From: Bradyrhizobium sp. S69
Lineage (GTDB): Bacteria > Pseudomonadota > Alphaproteobacteria > Rhizobiales > Xanthobacteraceae
Assembly (NCBI RefSeq): GCF_009766005.1
Contig: NZ_LMUK01000041.1
Coordinates: 323,329-387,328, forward strand
Direction: 5' to 3'
Length of the DNA stretch: 64,000 nucleotides
Part shown: positions 44,158 to 52,229 of the stretch, one piece after another
Layout: every line of letters starts with the position of its first letter
Position numbering within the stretch: position 1 is the stretch's first letter
Made by a program: the position numbers and the translations under genes
The notes under the pieces: model-generated
Databases searched by the model: none
Told to the model about the DNA's origin: nothing
Seen by the model: only the letters and a program-made list of their open reading frames with translations

Positions 44158-44561
44158 GGCTTCGATGACTTCCGTGAGGCGGGCGCGATTGAGCCTTGCC
44201 GATCCGCGGCCTCTAAGGCGCGCAAGGCTTTGTGAAAAAAATCGATATCGAGCGCCTGTTGTCCGATCTTGCGTTCAAGTTCGGCAATCTTCGCGCGCGC
44301 CTGAGCCAGTTCGCCGCTACCGCTCTTTGCCGCTGGTTCGGCCAACGGGCGTAACTTGCGGGGGCCAGGTTTGGGCCCGCGCTTGCGGTTCAATCCTGCC
44401 GGCCCGTGCAGCTTCCAAGCCTTGCGCCAGTCATGCAGAACTTTGCGCGAAACGCCCAGCTTCCGGGCCAAAGGCAATACCGCTTCTCCCGCCTCAAGCC
44501 GCTTGATTGCCGCTAACTTGAAGGCTGTCGGAAAGGCTTTGGACTTCACTTTATCTGCCAT
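44154..44561 (-). CDS. IS3-family transposase OrfA
   Basis: The 135-aa DNA-binding subunit has a helix-turn-helix (FKLAAIKRLEAGEAVLPLAR, LGVSRKVLHDWRKAWK), a basic stretch (GLNRKRGPKPGPRK) and a C-terminal leucine-zipper-like coil (LAQARAKIAELERKIGQQAL). It is an intact first gene of the IS3 element. Confidence 0.92.
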   Translation of the reverse strand: MADKVKSKAFPTAFKLAAIKRLEAGEAVLPLARKLGVSRKVLHDWRKAWKLHGPAGLNRKRGPKPGPRKLRPLAEPAAKSGSGELAQARAKIAELERKIGQQALDIDFFHKALRALEAADRQGSIAPASRKSSKP

Positions 44562-44602
44562 AGGTCATCCTCTGGATAACCTGTCACAGAAATTACCGTG
44601 TC

Positions 44603-45631
44603 TCACTTACGGGGTGCAGTCCAGTTCAGATATTCAAAAAACTGTTCGTCGGCCCGCGCCACCGTCACCTCGTGATAGAGCCGCAGCTTCGCGGCCGGCC
44701 CCAAGGTCGACAGATATTTCATCGCGGCGCCGAATATCCTGACATGGGTCGGATGCGATTCCGCCCATCGTTCCAGCGCCGCCAGGCTTTTCCACCAGCT
44801 CATGCCGTAGGATTTTTCGGCTTGCCCGCCGTCGGCGGATACCACCGTCATGTAGCGGTTGGCGTAACAGCCGATTGAGCGGCCGCTGTCGCGCAGGAAG
44901 TCCATGCCTTCCCGCAACACCGGCTCGACGTCCTCGAGGTACATCTTGCGCTCCGCGGTTTCGGTGTCGCCCCAATCCTGGCCTGACCTGATCAGGCAGA
45001 CATTGTCGTGCGGGATGACCTGGATACGCGCGCCATCGCGGACCGCGCGGGCAGCACCTGCCGGCGCCATCTCGTTGGTCTGCGACTTTGGAATACGATC
45101 GCGCATGCCACCCCAATAGGCGTGTTCCTGAACTTCGCCGCTCATGTCGTCGGCGAGGACCGCGACGCCTTCGGGACGGCCCAACGAAGAGAACAGGGTT
45201 TCGTAGCCCTCGACGGACGGATAGAGCACCTCGATGAACGTACCAAAGCCGTCACCAAACCCGCCCTGGGCTCGCTGCGCGCCGGTCCAGCTGTCGCGCG
45301 CCGCCGGAAACCAGTCATCGAATTTTTTCCGATCGTTCCAATAGGCCACCGTGACGACATTGGTAAAACCGGCCTCGTCGATATAGCGCGCTTGATCCCA
45401 ATGCGCCGGACCGTCACCCGCAGCGAAAGCCGAAGTGATCCCTGCGATGGCCTGCTCGGCAGCCGGTAGAGGCGCGCCCTGGGTCTGGATGCCGAAATAG
45501 GCCATCACCACGCGTTGCACGCTCGGTTTGTGGCGCGCGACGAAGGAAGGGTAGGGCGGCGCATAGTCATCGGGGACGCGGCGGTGCCGCGTCCGGGCGG
45601 TGACGAGATGCTGTGGAATTGCGGATTCCAT
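44603..45631 (-). CDS. oxd: Aldoxime dehydratase, C-terminus clipped by IS3
   Basis: The 342-aa product starts after CAGGAGCCCGCC. It is a heme protein that dehydrates aldoximes to nitriles; family landmarks are FGIQTQG, WDQARYIDEAGFTNVVTVAYW and FGTFIEVLYP. The axial-heme His is probably in ESHPTHVRIFG and the catalytic His in RLYHEVTVARADEQFFEYLN. After FEYLN the frame runs into IS3, adding WTAPRK and a stop. Across the element, the lost native end reads CHPQTGMLNAVATTTSDQ and STI, then a stop at 43180-43182, so about 21 of 357 residues were replaced by six. Catalytic residues remain. It follows nitrilase by 26 bp. Confidence 0.88.
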   Translation of the reverse strand: MESAIPQHLVTARTRHRRVPDDYAPPYPSFVARHKPSVQRVVMAYFGIQTQGAPLPAAEQAIAGITSAFAAGDGPAHWDQARYIDEAGFTNVVTVAYWNDRKKFDDWFPAARDSWTGAQRAQGGFGDGFGTFIEVLYPSVEGYETLFSSLGRPEGVAVLADDMSGEVQEHAYWGGMRDRIPKSQTNEMAPAGAARAVRDGARIQVIPHDNVCLIRSGQDWGDTETAERKMYLEDVEPVLREGMDFLRDSGRSIGCYANRYMTVVSADGGQAEKSYGMSWWKSLAALERWAESHPTHVRIFGAAMKYLSTLGPAAKLRLYHEVTVARADEQFFEYLNWTAPRK

Positions 45632-45657
45632 GGCGGGCTCCTGTTGCTAGCGAACGG

Positions 45658-46677
45658 TCAGGCCTGAAGCCTGATTTCGTTCATGACCTCGGCATCGACC
45701 GGCAGGCTGAAATGCTCGACGCGATTGACGCGGGAGTTGTTGAGCAACAGCCGCGTGACGTCGGGCCTCGAATAGTGTCCGGCGGGATCGGCGGCGTTCT
45801 TCGCCACGCCGATCATGCCGAGATCGATATCGGCATACAGAATGCCTTCCTGGTCGGGCGGAAGTTTCTCGGCCAGCGAACTGCCGTCCGGTCCATAAAT
45901 CACGGCATGGCCGCCGCCGGCGTGCAGGAACGCGTGTTTCTCTGGCGAGTCGCACAGCTCGTCGATCATCGCCTGGGAGACCACGGCACAGGGACCGAGG
46001 ACGAAGCAGGAGCCCTCGACCGCGTAGATCTTGCTCGCGGCATTGTTGACTTCATAGCCAAGCGCATGGGCGAATGGGTCGTACAGCGAGAAGCTCGGCC
46101 AGGCGCCGACGTGAACCTGCTCGTTCTGGGCGTACATTGCATATTTCGACAGCGGTTGCAGGTGCTCCCAGCAGCACAACGCACCGAGCCGTCCGATGTC
46201 GGCGCGATCATGGACGGCGAGGTCGCTGCCGTCGCCTTCGCCGAACACGGTGCGTTCGGCATGGGTCGGCCGCAGCTTGCGGCGCTTGGCGATGGTCTCG
46301 CCGTCGGGACCGATCAGCCATTGCGCGATATAGACGCTGCCACCGTCGCGCTCGGACACGCCGATCACCGCGGTGAGCTTGGCGCGCTTGACGGCGTTGC
46401 GGATTTTTTCTGCTTGCGGGCTGTCATAGGCCAATGAGTTATCGAAATAGCGCTGCACGAAGCCGCGGCCGATCGCCCAGGCCGGCGCGCCGAGCCAGAT
46501 ATGCCAAGGATATCCGGGGATGAAGGTCTCGGGAAATGCGATCAGCTTGGCGCCTTCTGAGGCAGCCTGTTCGATCAGCGCGATCGTCTTGTCCACGGTC
46601 GCATCGAGATCGAGAAAAACCGGCGCCGCCTGAACAGCCGCAACCCTGTATTTTTGATGAACCAGACCCATCGACAT
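45658..46677 (-). CDS. nit: Nitrilase
   Basis: The ATG after GAAAGGACG gives 339 aa. The catalytic triad is visible: Glu in LIAFPETFIPGYPWH, Lys in KRRKLRPTHAERTVFGEG and Cys in GALCCWEHLQPL. These contexts match plant-type and aryl-aliphatic bacterial nitrilases that turn nitriles directly into carboxylic acids and ammonia. It is the first gene of a two-gene unit with aldoxime dehydratase, which would supply its substrate. Substrate class (phenylacetonitrile- or indole-acetonitrile-like) cannot be fixed by eye. Confidence 0.93.
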   Translation of the reverse strand: MSMGLVHQKYRVAAVQAAPVFLDLDATVDKTIALIEQAASEGAKLIAFPETFIPGYPWHIWLGAPAWAIGRGFVQRYFDNSLAYDSPQAEKIRNAVKRAKLTAVIGVSERDGGSVYIAQWLIGPDGETIAKRRKLRPTHAERTVFGEGDGSDLAVHDRADIGRLGALCCWEHLQPLSKYAMYAQNEQVHVGAWPSFSLYDPFAHALGYEVNNAASKIYAVEGSCFVLGPCAVVSQAMIDELCDSPEKHAFLHAGGGHAVIYGPDGSSLAEKLPPDQEGILYADIDLGMIGVAKNAADPAGHYSRPDVTRLLLNNSRVNRVEHFSLPVDAEVMNEIRLQA

Positions 46678-46820
46678 CGTCCTTTCGCGTCGGGAGACAG
46701 CCAATCGTGACGGCAAAACCTACATCCGTCGCGGGCCACAGCGCTTGTCGGTGGCGGCACGAAAACTTGTCTTAACTGGCGGATGGGCCGCGTGCGGCAG
46801 GCTCAGACGGCGCGAAGGCG

Positions 46821-47774
46821 CTACCGGATCGTGTGCTCGCGCCACTCGCGCGGCGAGGCACCGAACTTCTGGCGGAAGATACGGCTGAAATGGGCGAGGT
46901 CGTTGAAGCCCCATGCGAATGCGATGTCGCCGATGTGCCGGGCGATGTGGGCGGGATCCGACAAATCGCGCTTGCAACGCTCCAGGCGTTGCGCCTGCAC
47001 GTAGCTGCGGAACGAGATCTGCTCGGAGGCCATCAGGTCGCTGGTGTAGCGCGGCGAGATTCCGATCGCCGCCGCGGCGCGGGGCAGCGACAATTCGGGA
47101 TCGCGCAGGTGAGTCAGGATGTAGTTCTTGAGACGATAGAGCAGTGCGGATCGGTGAAACGATTGTTCCGGCGCGCGCGCATGCATTCGCTCGGCAAAGG
47201 CCATCGCGATGAGGTCCAGCCCTTGATCCAACAGGCGGGTTGCGGTGGCGGGATCGACGCGGTCGATCGTATTGCTCAACCTGACCAGGAACTCATAGGT
47301 CAGGCCTTCGAGGGGACGATCGCTGGAAAAAGTCGTTGCGGTCAGTATGTCGAAGGCGCCGACGCGTTGTTGCAGCAATTTTCTCGGCATCTGCAGGATG
47401 GTCTGCGCAAAGCTGTCGTCGAAGCGCAACTCGTAAGGGCGGGTGGTGTCGTAGATGACGAACTGGCCCGCGGCAACGACGGCCTCGCGGCCGTCCTGAT
47501 ACACGCCGTTGATGCCGCTGTTTCCAAGCGCCAACAGCACGAAATCCTCGCTGGCGCGCGCGATCCGCGACGGCGTGCGGAACACCCGCTGGGCGCAGGA
47601 ATCGACCTTGGTAAAGCTCGCGGGCCCGACCACGGACTGCGAAACGGCGCCCCAGAACGTCTCCTGCATGTCCGAGCGACAATCGAGTCCGACAAAAACG
47701 TCGCAAACGATGTCCTGCCAGACGGCAAGCCGTCGGTCTGGAACCGAAGCACTGGTGTCGAGCACGACAGACAC
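46821..47774 (-). CDS. AraC family regulator of the aldoxime-nitrile genes
   Basis: The 317-aa protein has an N-terminal AraC-binding-like domain (about 20-190, with FWGAVSQSVVGPASFTKVDS and GQFVIYDTTRPYELRF) and a C-terminal double helix-turn-helix: LSLPRAAAAIGISPRYTSDL, then HIGDIAFAWGFNDLAHFSRI followed by FRQKFGASPREWR. It lies 143 bp upstream of nitrilase on the same strand. Aldoxime dehydratase clusters elsewhere carry an AraC-type activator, so a role as inducer-dependent activator is likely but inferred. Confidence 0.9.
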   Translation of the reverse strand: MSVVLDTSASVPDRRLAVWQDIVCDVFVGLDCRSDMQETFWGAVSQSVVGPASFTKVDSCAQRVFRTPSRIARASEDFVLLALGNSGINGVYQDGREAVVAAGQFVIYDTTRPYELRFDDSFAQTILQMPRKLLQQRVGAFDILTATTFSSDRPLEGLTYEFLVRLSNTIDRVDPATATRLLDQGLDLIAMAFAERMHARAPEQSFHRSALLYRLKNYILTHLRDPELSLPRAAAAIGISPRYTSDLMASEQISFRSYVQAQRLERCKRDLSDPAHIARHIGDIAFAWGFNDLAHFSRIFRQKFGASPREWREHTIR

Positions 47775-48040
47775 GACGGACCTCCCGGAAGGCGCCTGAA
47801 TACTGGGCCAAAGCCCCGCTCAAATCCAGTATCTGCAAACGGCTTGCCAGCCGCCCGAATGGGCCAGGGGCGATTCATTGAAATCTCGGCGATAGGCAGT
47901 CCCTAATGGGCGTTAAGATATTCGAATTGCTGCCTTTATTTGAGGCAGGGGGTCATCTTGAATTTCTTGCTGCGATGCACAATATCTGAGGTCTAGGGAT
48001 TCGACGCCTCCTCGAGGGCTATCTGAGAGGAGTTTGAGAT

Positions 48041-48655
48041 ATGCGCCACGACACGATTGCCGGTTCGGCTAAAAGCAGCGTTCGGACGCTGCGCCGGGAA
48101 GAATTAGCGCTGCTGCGCGACCATCTTTTGCGGCTCGACGGTGCCAGTCGCCGCGATCGCTTCCATGGTTTCATCGACGACGGCTTCATCGAGCGCTACG
48201 CCAAAAAGTGCGCGAATGACGGCACGGTCATCATTGCCTATCTCCAGGATGGCGCGGTGCGCGGCGCTGCCGAACTGCATCCGCCCGAGCAATCTCCGGA
48301 TTCACAGCCCGAGATCGCGTTCAGCGTGGAAACCGCGGTGCGACGTCACGGTGTCGGCAGCACCCTGTTCAGGTATCTGATCGAGGAAGCGCGCACCAAG
48401 GGGTACCGGAGCCTGCGGATCACCACCGGCGCGCAGAACGAGGCGATGCGGGCGCTGGCGCACAAGTTCGGCGCCCACCTGACATTCCGCCACGGCGAGT
48501 CCACCGGCAGCATCGAGCTGGAGCCGCAACGTCAGCCGGAGCCGGCATCGTTGGCGACGCCAATCGTGGCCGACGCCGCACGCGCCATGGTGAATTTCAA
48601 TCGCGCGTACTGGCGGATGTGGTTGCGGATGTATGGCTGGGGCCGGGCGGCCTGA
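48041..48655 (+). CDS. GNAT family N-acetyltransferase
   Basis: The 204-aa protein has the acetyl-CoA loop AVRRHGVGSTLFRYLIEEAR (about 99-118, R-x-x-G-x-G/A pattern) and the following strand GYRSLRITTGAQNEAMRALA. The C-terminal 40 residues (AARAMVNFNRAYWRMWLRMY) are an extra aromatic tail outside the fold. Substrate is unknown; its neighbours give no clue. Confidence 0.85.
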   Translation: MRHDTIAGSAKSSVRTLRREELALLRDHLLRLDGASRRDRFHGFIDDGFIERYAKKCANDGTVIIAYLQDGAVRGAAELHPPEQSPDSQPEIAFSVETAVRRHGVGSTLFRYLIEEARTKGYRSLRITTGAQNEAMRALAHKFGAHLTFRHGESTGSIELEPQRQPEPASLATPIVADAARAMVNFNRAYWRMWLRMYGWGRAA

Positions 48656-48700
48656 CCGGAGGCATTTGCTCCGGTCCGATGTAACGCAGCTTAGGCGGTT

Positions 48701-48873
48701 AGAGCGTTTTCGAGCCAACGGGTCGCGCGAATGCGCGCCCGATGACAGGCTCCATGGGCACCGGTTCGCATAGCAATCTGCGCAGATTGCGTAGACTTAT
48801 CTGCGCTAGAAAACGCGTCAAAACAAAAGACTAGAGCCCCGTTCCGATTCCATCGGAACGGAAAAGGCTCTAG
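48701..48873 (-). repeat. Composite intergenic repeat, copy A
   Basis: The element starts tagagcgttttcgagcc and ends in a strong hairpin (agagccccgttccgat/atcggaacgg...ggctct). Read on the minus strand the hairpin follows the stop of the 100-aa gene and precedes CTTTTGTTTT, so it doubles as a terminator. A 35-bp module (48719-48753) is embedded in it, as in copies B and C. Confidence 0.7.
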
Positions 48874-49172
48874 GTGCCGGTTCGCTTGTCGTTGCCGAAT
48901 TTCCTGATAACGCGGCGTTCGACCACGATCGAACGCTGCGCGCCTTGCTCGCCCGCGATCACCCGCGTCGCCGAGCGCGACGACGACCGCGCGATCTTCC
49001 TTACTTCGGCGAGCACGGCATCGAGCGGCATCCCCATCAAGGACGCCGCGATTTCCGCCTGGGCTTCCAGATCATCGGTGATGCCGATCGCCGCGAAGAT
49101 GGCTTCATCCAGCGTCGGCGGGTCGCGCCGCACACGCCGTGTTCCGTACTTGGTATTCCAATCTTCGCTCAT
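48870..49172 (-). CDS. Conserved hypothetical protein (100 aa)
   Basis: The protein is soluble and charged: DWNTKYGTRRVRRDPPTLDE, then a helical region AIFAAIGITDDLEAQAEIAA and LMGMPLDAVLAEVRKIARSS, and a basic tail with VVERRVIRKFG. No catalytic motif is seen. I recall it as conserved in Bradyrhizobium and Rhodopseudomonas. Its stop lies at the edge of a composite repeat that provides a terminator-like hairpin. Confidence 0.7.
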   Translation of the reverse strand: MSEDWNTKYGTRRVRRDPPTLDEAIFAAIGITDDLEAQAEIAASLMGMPLDAVLAEVRKIARSSSRSATRVIAGEQGAQRSIVVERRVIRKFGNDKRTGT

Positions 49173-49257
49173 TGGGGCCTCATCTCTGATACGGCACTAC
49201 CTAGGAGCACTTATGCTGCATTGCAATATGAAATTCACGTGGCAAGCCAGCTATGCG

Positions 49258-49557
49258 CTACAATTTCTCCAATATGGTGGCGTCGTAGAGCTCCAGGGTC
49301 GCGGCCGCTGCGGCGAGCGGCCGCAGCCCGGCTACGAATTCGCGCGAAGCCGGTACCGCGAAATGGGCCAGTAGCGCCGCGCGATCGGCCCATTGCTCGA
49401 AAAACACCAGCCGCAACGGGTTCTCGCAGTCGACATGCACGGCGTGCGAGATGCATCCGGGCTCCTTGCGCGAGCGATGCACGTGCTCAAGGCTCAGCCG
49501 CATGACGTCGTCGAGGGAATCTTTCCGTGCGGTGACGCTGCCGGTCACGACGATCAT
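49258..49557 (-). CDS. ABM-domain monooxygenase-like protein
   Basis: The 99-aa protein has the ferredoxin-like ABM fold: IVVTGSVTARKDSLDDVMRL, EHVHRSRKEPGCISHAVHVD and LVFFEQWADRAALLAHFAVP. Relatives oxidise quinols or similar aromatics without cofactors (YgiN type), although many are uncharacterised. No operon partner is evident. Confidence 0.8.
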   Translation of the reverse strand: MIVVTGSVTARKDSLDDVMRLSLEHVHRSRKEPGCISHAVHVDCENPLRLVFFEQWADRAALLAHFAVPASREFVAGLRPLAAAAATLELYDATILEKL

Positions 49558-49605
49558 GCTGTTCCTCCCATGTTTTCGTTTTACGCTGTCGCCACGAACT
49601 GAACG

Positions 49606-50304
49606 TCACGGAACGGAATCGCCGGCAGCGGAGAAATCGATCGGCTGCTGCGGCCAGCGCTTCAACGCGGCGCGACCGGCGTCGGTCAGCACGTAGATGC
49701 CGCGCTCGGCGCGATCGAACCAGCCATAGACGTTATACAGCAGGATCTTCGGTGCGTCCGGAATATCGGGCTTCAGGTCGCGCACGCGCCGCGGCCCCTC
49801 CACCAGCGCCGCGGCGCAGGCCAACGCCTGCTGGCGGTAGGCCGTCATGATCGGTGTGCGGGTGCTGCCGCCCAGCACTGGGTCGCCCTTGCGGCGCCGA
49901 TGCTCGGAGATCAGGCGCGAGCGCTTCTTCGGATCGCGGCGGGGGGCGGTGGTCGGCGGCTTGACCATGATCTCGACATCACCGGTGTTGGTGACCGCGA
50001 GCATGCCGAAGCCGAGCCGGCGGCAGAGATTGCGATAGCGCGCATCGTTCTCGCGTCCCTTGCCGCGCGCCGACATTTTAGCTGCAAGCCAAACCTCGTC
50101 GGCGGCGCCGGCACGATCGACGGCCTGTAGGATCAGTTCGAGGTTGAAAGACAATTTCAGTTCGCCGATGACCACGACCGGCGGATCGCCGTCGCTCAGC
50201 GCCACGAGGTCGCAGCCGCCGACTTCACCCTTGACCGTGAAGCCGAGCTTTTCGAGGAAGCGTTTGACGGGCAGGTAAAGCGCGGTTTCCAACGGCAGCT
50301 CCAA
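49606..50304 (-). CDS. DUF2161 (PD-(D/E)XK-like) putative phosphodiesterase
   Basis: The 232-aa protein begins LPLETALYLPVKRFLEKLGF followed by VKGEVGGCDLVALSDG and VVIGELKLSF, the E...D...ExK arrangement of PD-(D/E)XK nucleases. The C-terminal third resembles a winged helix (RVRDLKPDIPDAPKILLYN, YGWFDRAERGIYVLTDAGRA). It is known as DUF2161; activity is predicted, not proven. Composite repeat B lies directly upstream. Confidence 0.82.
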   Translation of the reverse strand: MELPLETALYLPVKRFLEKLGFTVKGEVGGCDLVALSDGDPPVVVIGELKLSFNLELILQAVDRAGAADEVWLAAKMSARGKGRENDARYRNLCRRLGFGMLAVTNTGDVEIMVKPPTTAPRRDPKKRSRLISEHRRRKGDPVLGGSTRTPIMTAYRQQALACAAALVEGPRRVRDLKPDIPDAPKILLYNVYGWFDRAERGIYVLTDAGRAALKRWPQQPIDFSAAGDSVP

Positions 50305-50330
50305 TGTCGCGTTTGCGACTCAGTGGCGAA

Positions 50331-50473
50331 GTCTAGAGCCTGTTCGGTTCTGATTGAATCAGAACCGGGCTCTAGATTCTTGTTTTGACGCGTTTTCCTG
50401 ACGCGAACCGGCATCCACGGAGCCTGTCATCGGACGCGCATTCGCGCGACCCGTTGGCTTGAAAACGCTATAG
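50331..50473 (+). repeat. Composite intergenic repeat, copy B
   Basis: This copy is inverted relative to A: it starts with the hairpin ctagagcc...ttcggttctgatt/aatcagaacc...ggctctag followed by ttcttgttttgacgcg, and ends ggcttgaaaacgcta. The 35-bp module lies at 50419-50453 with one base change. Confidence 0.7.
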
Positions 50474-50597
50474 CCCGAATCACGACCGGCGATTTCTTGA
50501 AACCGAACTGGCACCGCGATCGTAGCTATGGCAGGGACATTGCGAGCGGGCGCTGGATACCGCCGGCTCGCAGACCGGATTGACCTGCCGGGGCGTC

Positions 50598-51305
50598 ATG
50601 TTGAAGGGGCTTTACAAGGTTGAGATGCACACGGTGCACGGCTCGCGCCGGGGTGTCATTTATGCCTGTGACGGCAAGATGATGGGCGGCAATTCGCACT
50701 TGGCATTCGTCGGCACCTATCGGGAGCACGCAGGTGGCGAGGTATCGCTCGACATCTCGACGCTGCGCCACAGGGACGATGCGGATTGCTAGCCCTTGTT
50801 CGAGGCCGACCAGATGACGCTGACGCTCAAGGGCAGGCAGCGGGGCGAGCGCTACCACTTCGAGGGCCGCACCGCGCAATTGCCCGGCATTGCCTTCAAC
50901 TCGGTGATGACGCCCCTTAGCGAAGAGGCTGCGCCGGCCATCCCACGCGGTGAACAGCGCGGCATCGGGAACGGTCTTTATTCGATCGACATCCGGATGC
51001 TCGACGGTCTCGACGGCGGCAACGCCGGTGTGATGGTGCTGCACGATGGCCAAATCCGTGGGGGCGACGCCTGTTTCGATTATTTGGGCTGTTATTCCAG
51101 CGCGAATGGCAAATGGAAGGGCGAAATCGTTAATCATGAGCACACGCCGAGCCATGGCGAGCGGCCGGTGTTCGGCGGCCACGAGGTCGGCATCGGTTTT
51201 TCCGGCACCTACACCGATCAGGGCGCGGTCGCCGAAGCCACTGCGCTCGCCGGCAAGCGCAGCATTCGCTTCAGCGCGGTGCTGAAGAAGCTCGCGGAAT
51301 GCTGA
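50598..51305 (+). pseudogene. GrlR-like protein interrupted by an in-frame amber codon
   Basis: The frame would encode 235 residues, but codon 65 is TAG (50790-50792). The reading frame is otherwise open before and after it. It aligns end to end with the intact 234-aa paralogue at 56.6 kb: MLKGLYKVEMHTVHGSRRGV, GNSHLAFVGTYRE, then after the stop FEADQMTLTLKGR, GLYSIDIRMLDGLDGGNAGV, GGHEVGIGFSGTYTDQGAVA and LAGKRSIRFSAVLKK. The protein has two GrlR-type halves. Loss by a single nonsense mutation is the simplest reading; the downstream part could restart internally. Confidence 0.75.
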
Positions 51306-51310
51306 TGGGA

Positions 51311-51409
51311 TAGAGCGTTTTCCAGCCAACGGGTCGCGCGAATGCGCGCCCGATGACAGGCTCCGTGGACACCGGTTCGCGTCAAGAAAACGCGTCAAAC
51401 AAAAGACTA
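51311..51409 (-). repeat. Composite intergenic repeat, copy C (truncated)
   Basis: tagagcgttttccagcc begins the element, which then carries the exact 35-bp module (51330-51364) and gtcaagaaaacgcgtc. The terminal hairpin found in A and B is missing. It sits between the GrlR-like pseudogene and the SDR gene. Confidence 0.65.
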
Positions 51410-51421
51410 ACGGCCGGAAGG

Positions 51422-52102
51422 CTAAACCCGCCCGCTCACCGGCAGCAGCGCACCGGTAACGGCGCTGGCGGCGTCGCTTACGAGAAACAGGATCACGTCG
51501 GCGAGTTCCTGCGGCGTCACCCATTTGGTGAAATCAGCCTTCGGCATGCTGGCGCGATTGGCCGCGGTATCGATGGTCGAGGGCAGCACGGCGTTGACGG
51601 TGATCCTGCCTTTCCACTCGGCGGCGAGTGCTTCGGTCAGGCGATGCACGGCGGCTTTGGCAGCGGCGTAAGGGCCCATGCCCGCGCCCGCCTGTAGTGC
51701 TCCCATCGCGCCGACATTGACGATGCGGCCGGCGCCGGCGGCGGCCAGATGCGGGATCGCCGATTGCGACGCATGGAGCGCGGTGAGGACGTTGAGCGCA
51801 TACATATGCTGCCACGTCCTCGGATCGCCCTCGGCGACCGCCTCGAACGCAAAACCGCCGGCGATATTGACCAGCGCGTCGAGCCTGCCGAAATGCGATA
51901 CCACGGCATCGATGGCTTTGCCGGCCTGGGCTGCGTTCGTCAGATCGACGCCGCCGAGTTCGAGCCGGCCCGGCGTTGCCGGAACCTGCGTCGGGGCGTG
52001 GTCGACGCCGGCGACGCGAGCGCCGCTCGCGAGCGCCGCCTCCACGACCACCTTGCCAAGCGCGCCCGAGGCGCCGGTCACGACAATGACTTTTCCGTCC
52101 AT
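51422..52102 (-). CDS. SDR family oxidoreductase with a non-canonical active site
   Basis: The 226-aa Rossmann protein has the dinucleotide loop VTGASGALGKVVVEA (8-22), NIAGGF in place of NNAG, and Tyr-x-x-x-Lys in GPYAAAKAAVHRL. The position 13 residues before the Tyr, normally the catalytic Ser, reads Ala in VNVGAMGALQ. So it may be a weak or altered dehydrogenase/reductase, or use another residue. Substrate unknown. Confidence 0.85.
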   Translation of the reverse strand: MDGKVIVVTGASGALGKVVVEAALASGARVAGVDHAPTQVPATPGRLELGGVDLTNAAQAGKAIDAVVSHFGRLDALVNIAGGFAFEAVAEGDPRTWQHMYALNVLTALHASQSAIPHLAAAGAGRIVNVGAMGALQAGAGMGPYAAAKAAVHRLTEALAAEWKGRITVNAVLPSTIDTAANRASMPKADFTKWVTPQELADVILFLVSDAASAVTGALLPVSGRV

Positions 52103-52229
52103 GACAGGTCTCCGCGCACGAGGGACAACAAAGCGGACAGTATCGTCAGAAGAATTTCATTTGCAATGCCGGGCAATCCGCTTCCAGATACGCCCATATC
52201 ATCATTCATTCTCGCGAAGGAAATATCCG

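Larger units (their letters stand above)
43250..44623 (-). mobile_element. Complete IS3-family insertion sequence
   Basis: The 1374-bp element is bounded by near-perfect inverted repeats of about 43 bp, beginning tggactgcaccccgtaagtg at the left and ending with its reverse complement at 44623. It carries orfA and orfB with a four-base ATGA overlap, both apparently intact, so it may still be active. GTTC is duplicated on either side. It inserted into the 3' end of the aldoxime dehydratase gene. Subgroup is uncertain by eye; the ends resemble IS2/IS407-like elements. Confidence 0.93.

Noticed and set aside
48870..49505. Plus-strand frames antisense to the 100-aa and ABM genes
   Set aside because: Shadow frames; the minus-strand genes have plausible domains and starts.
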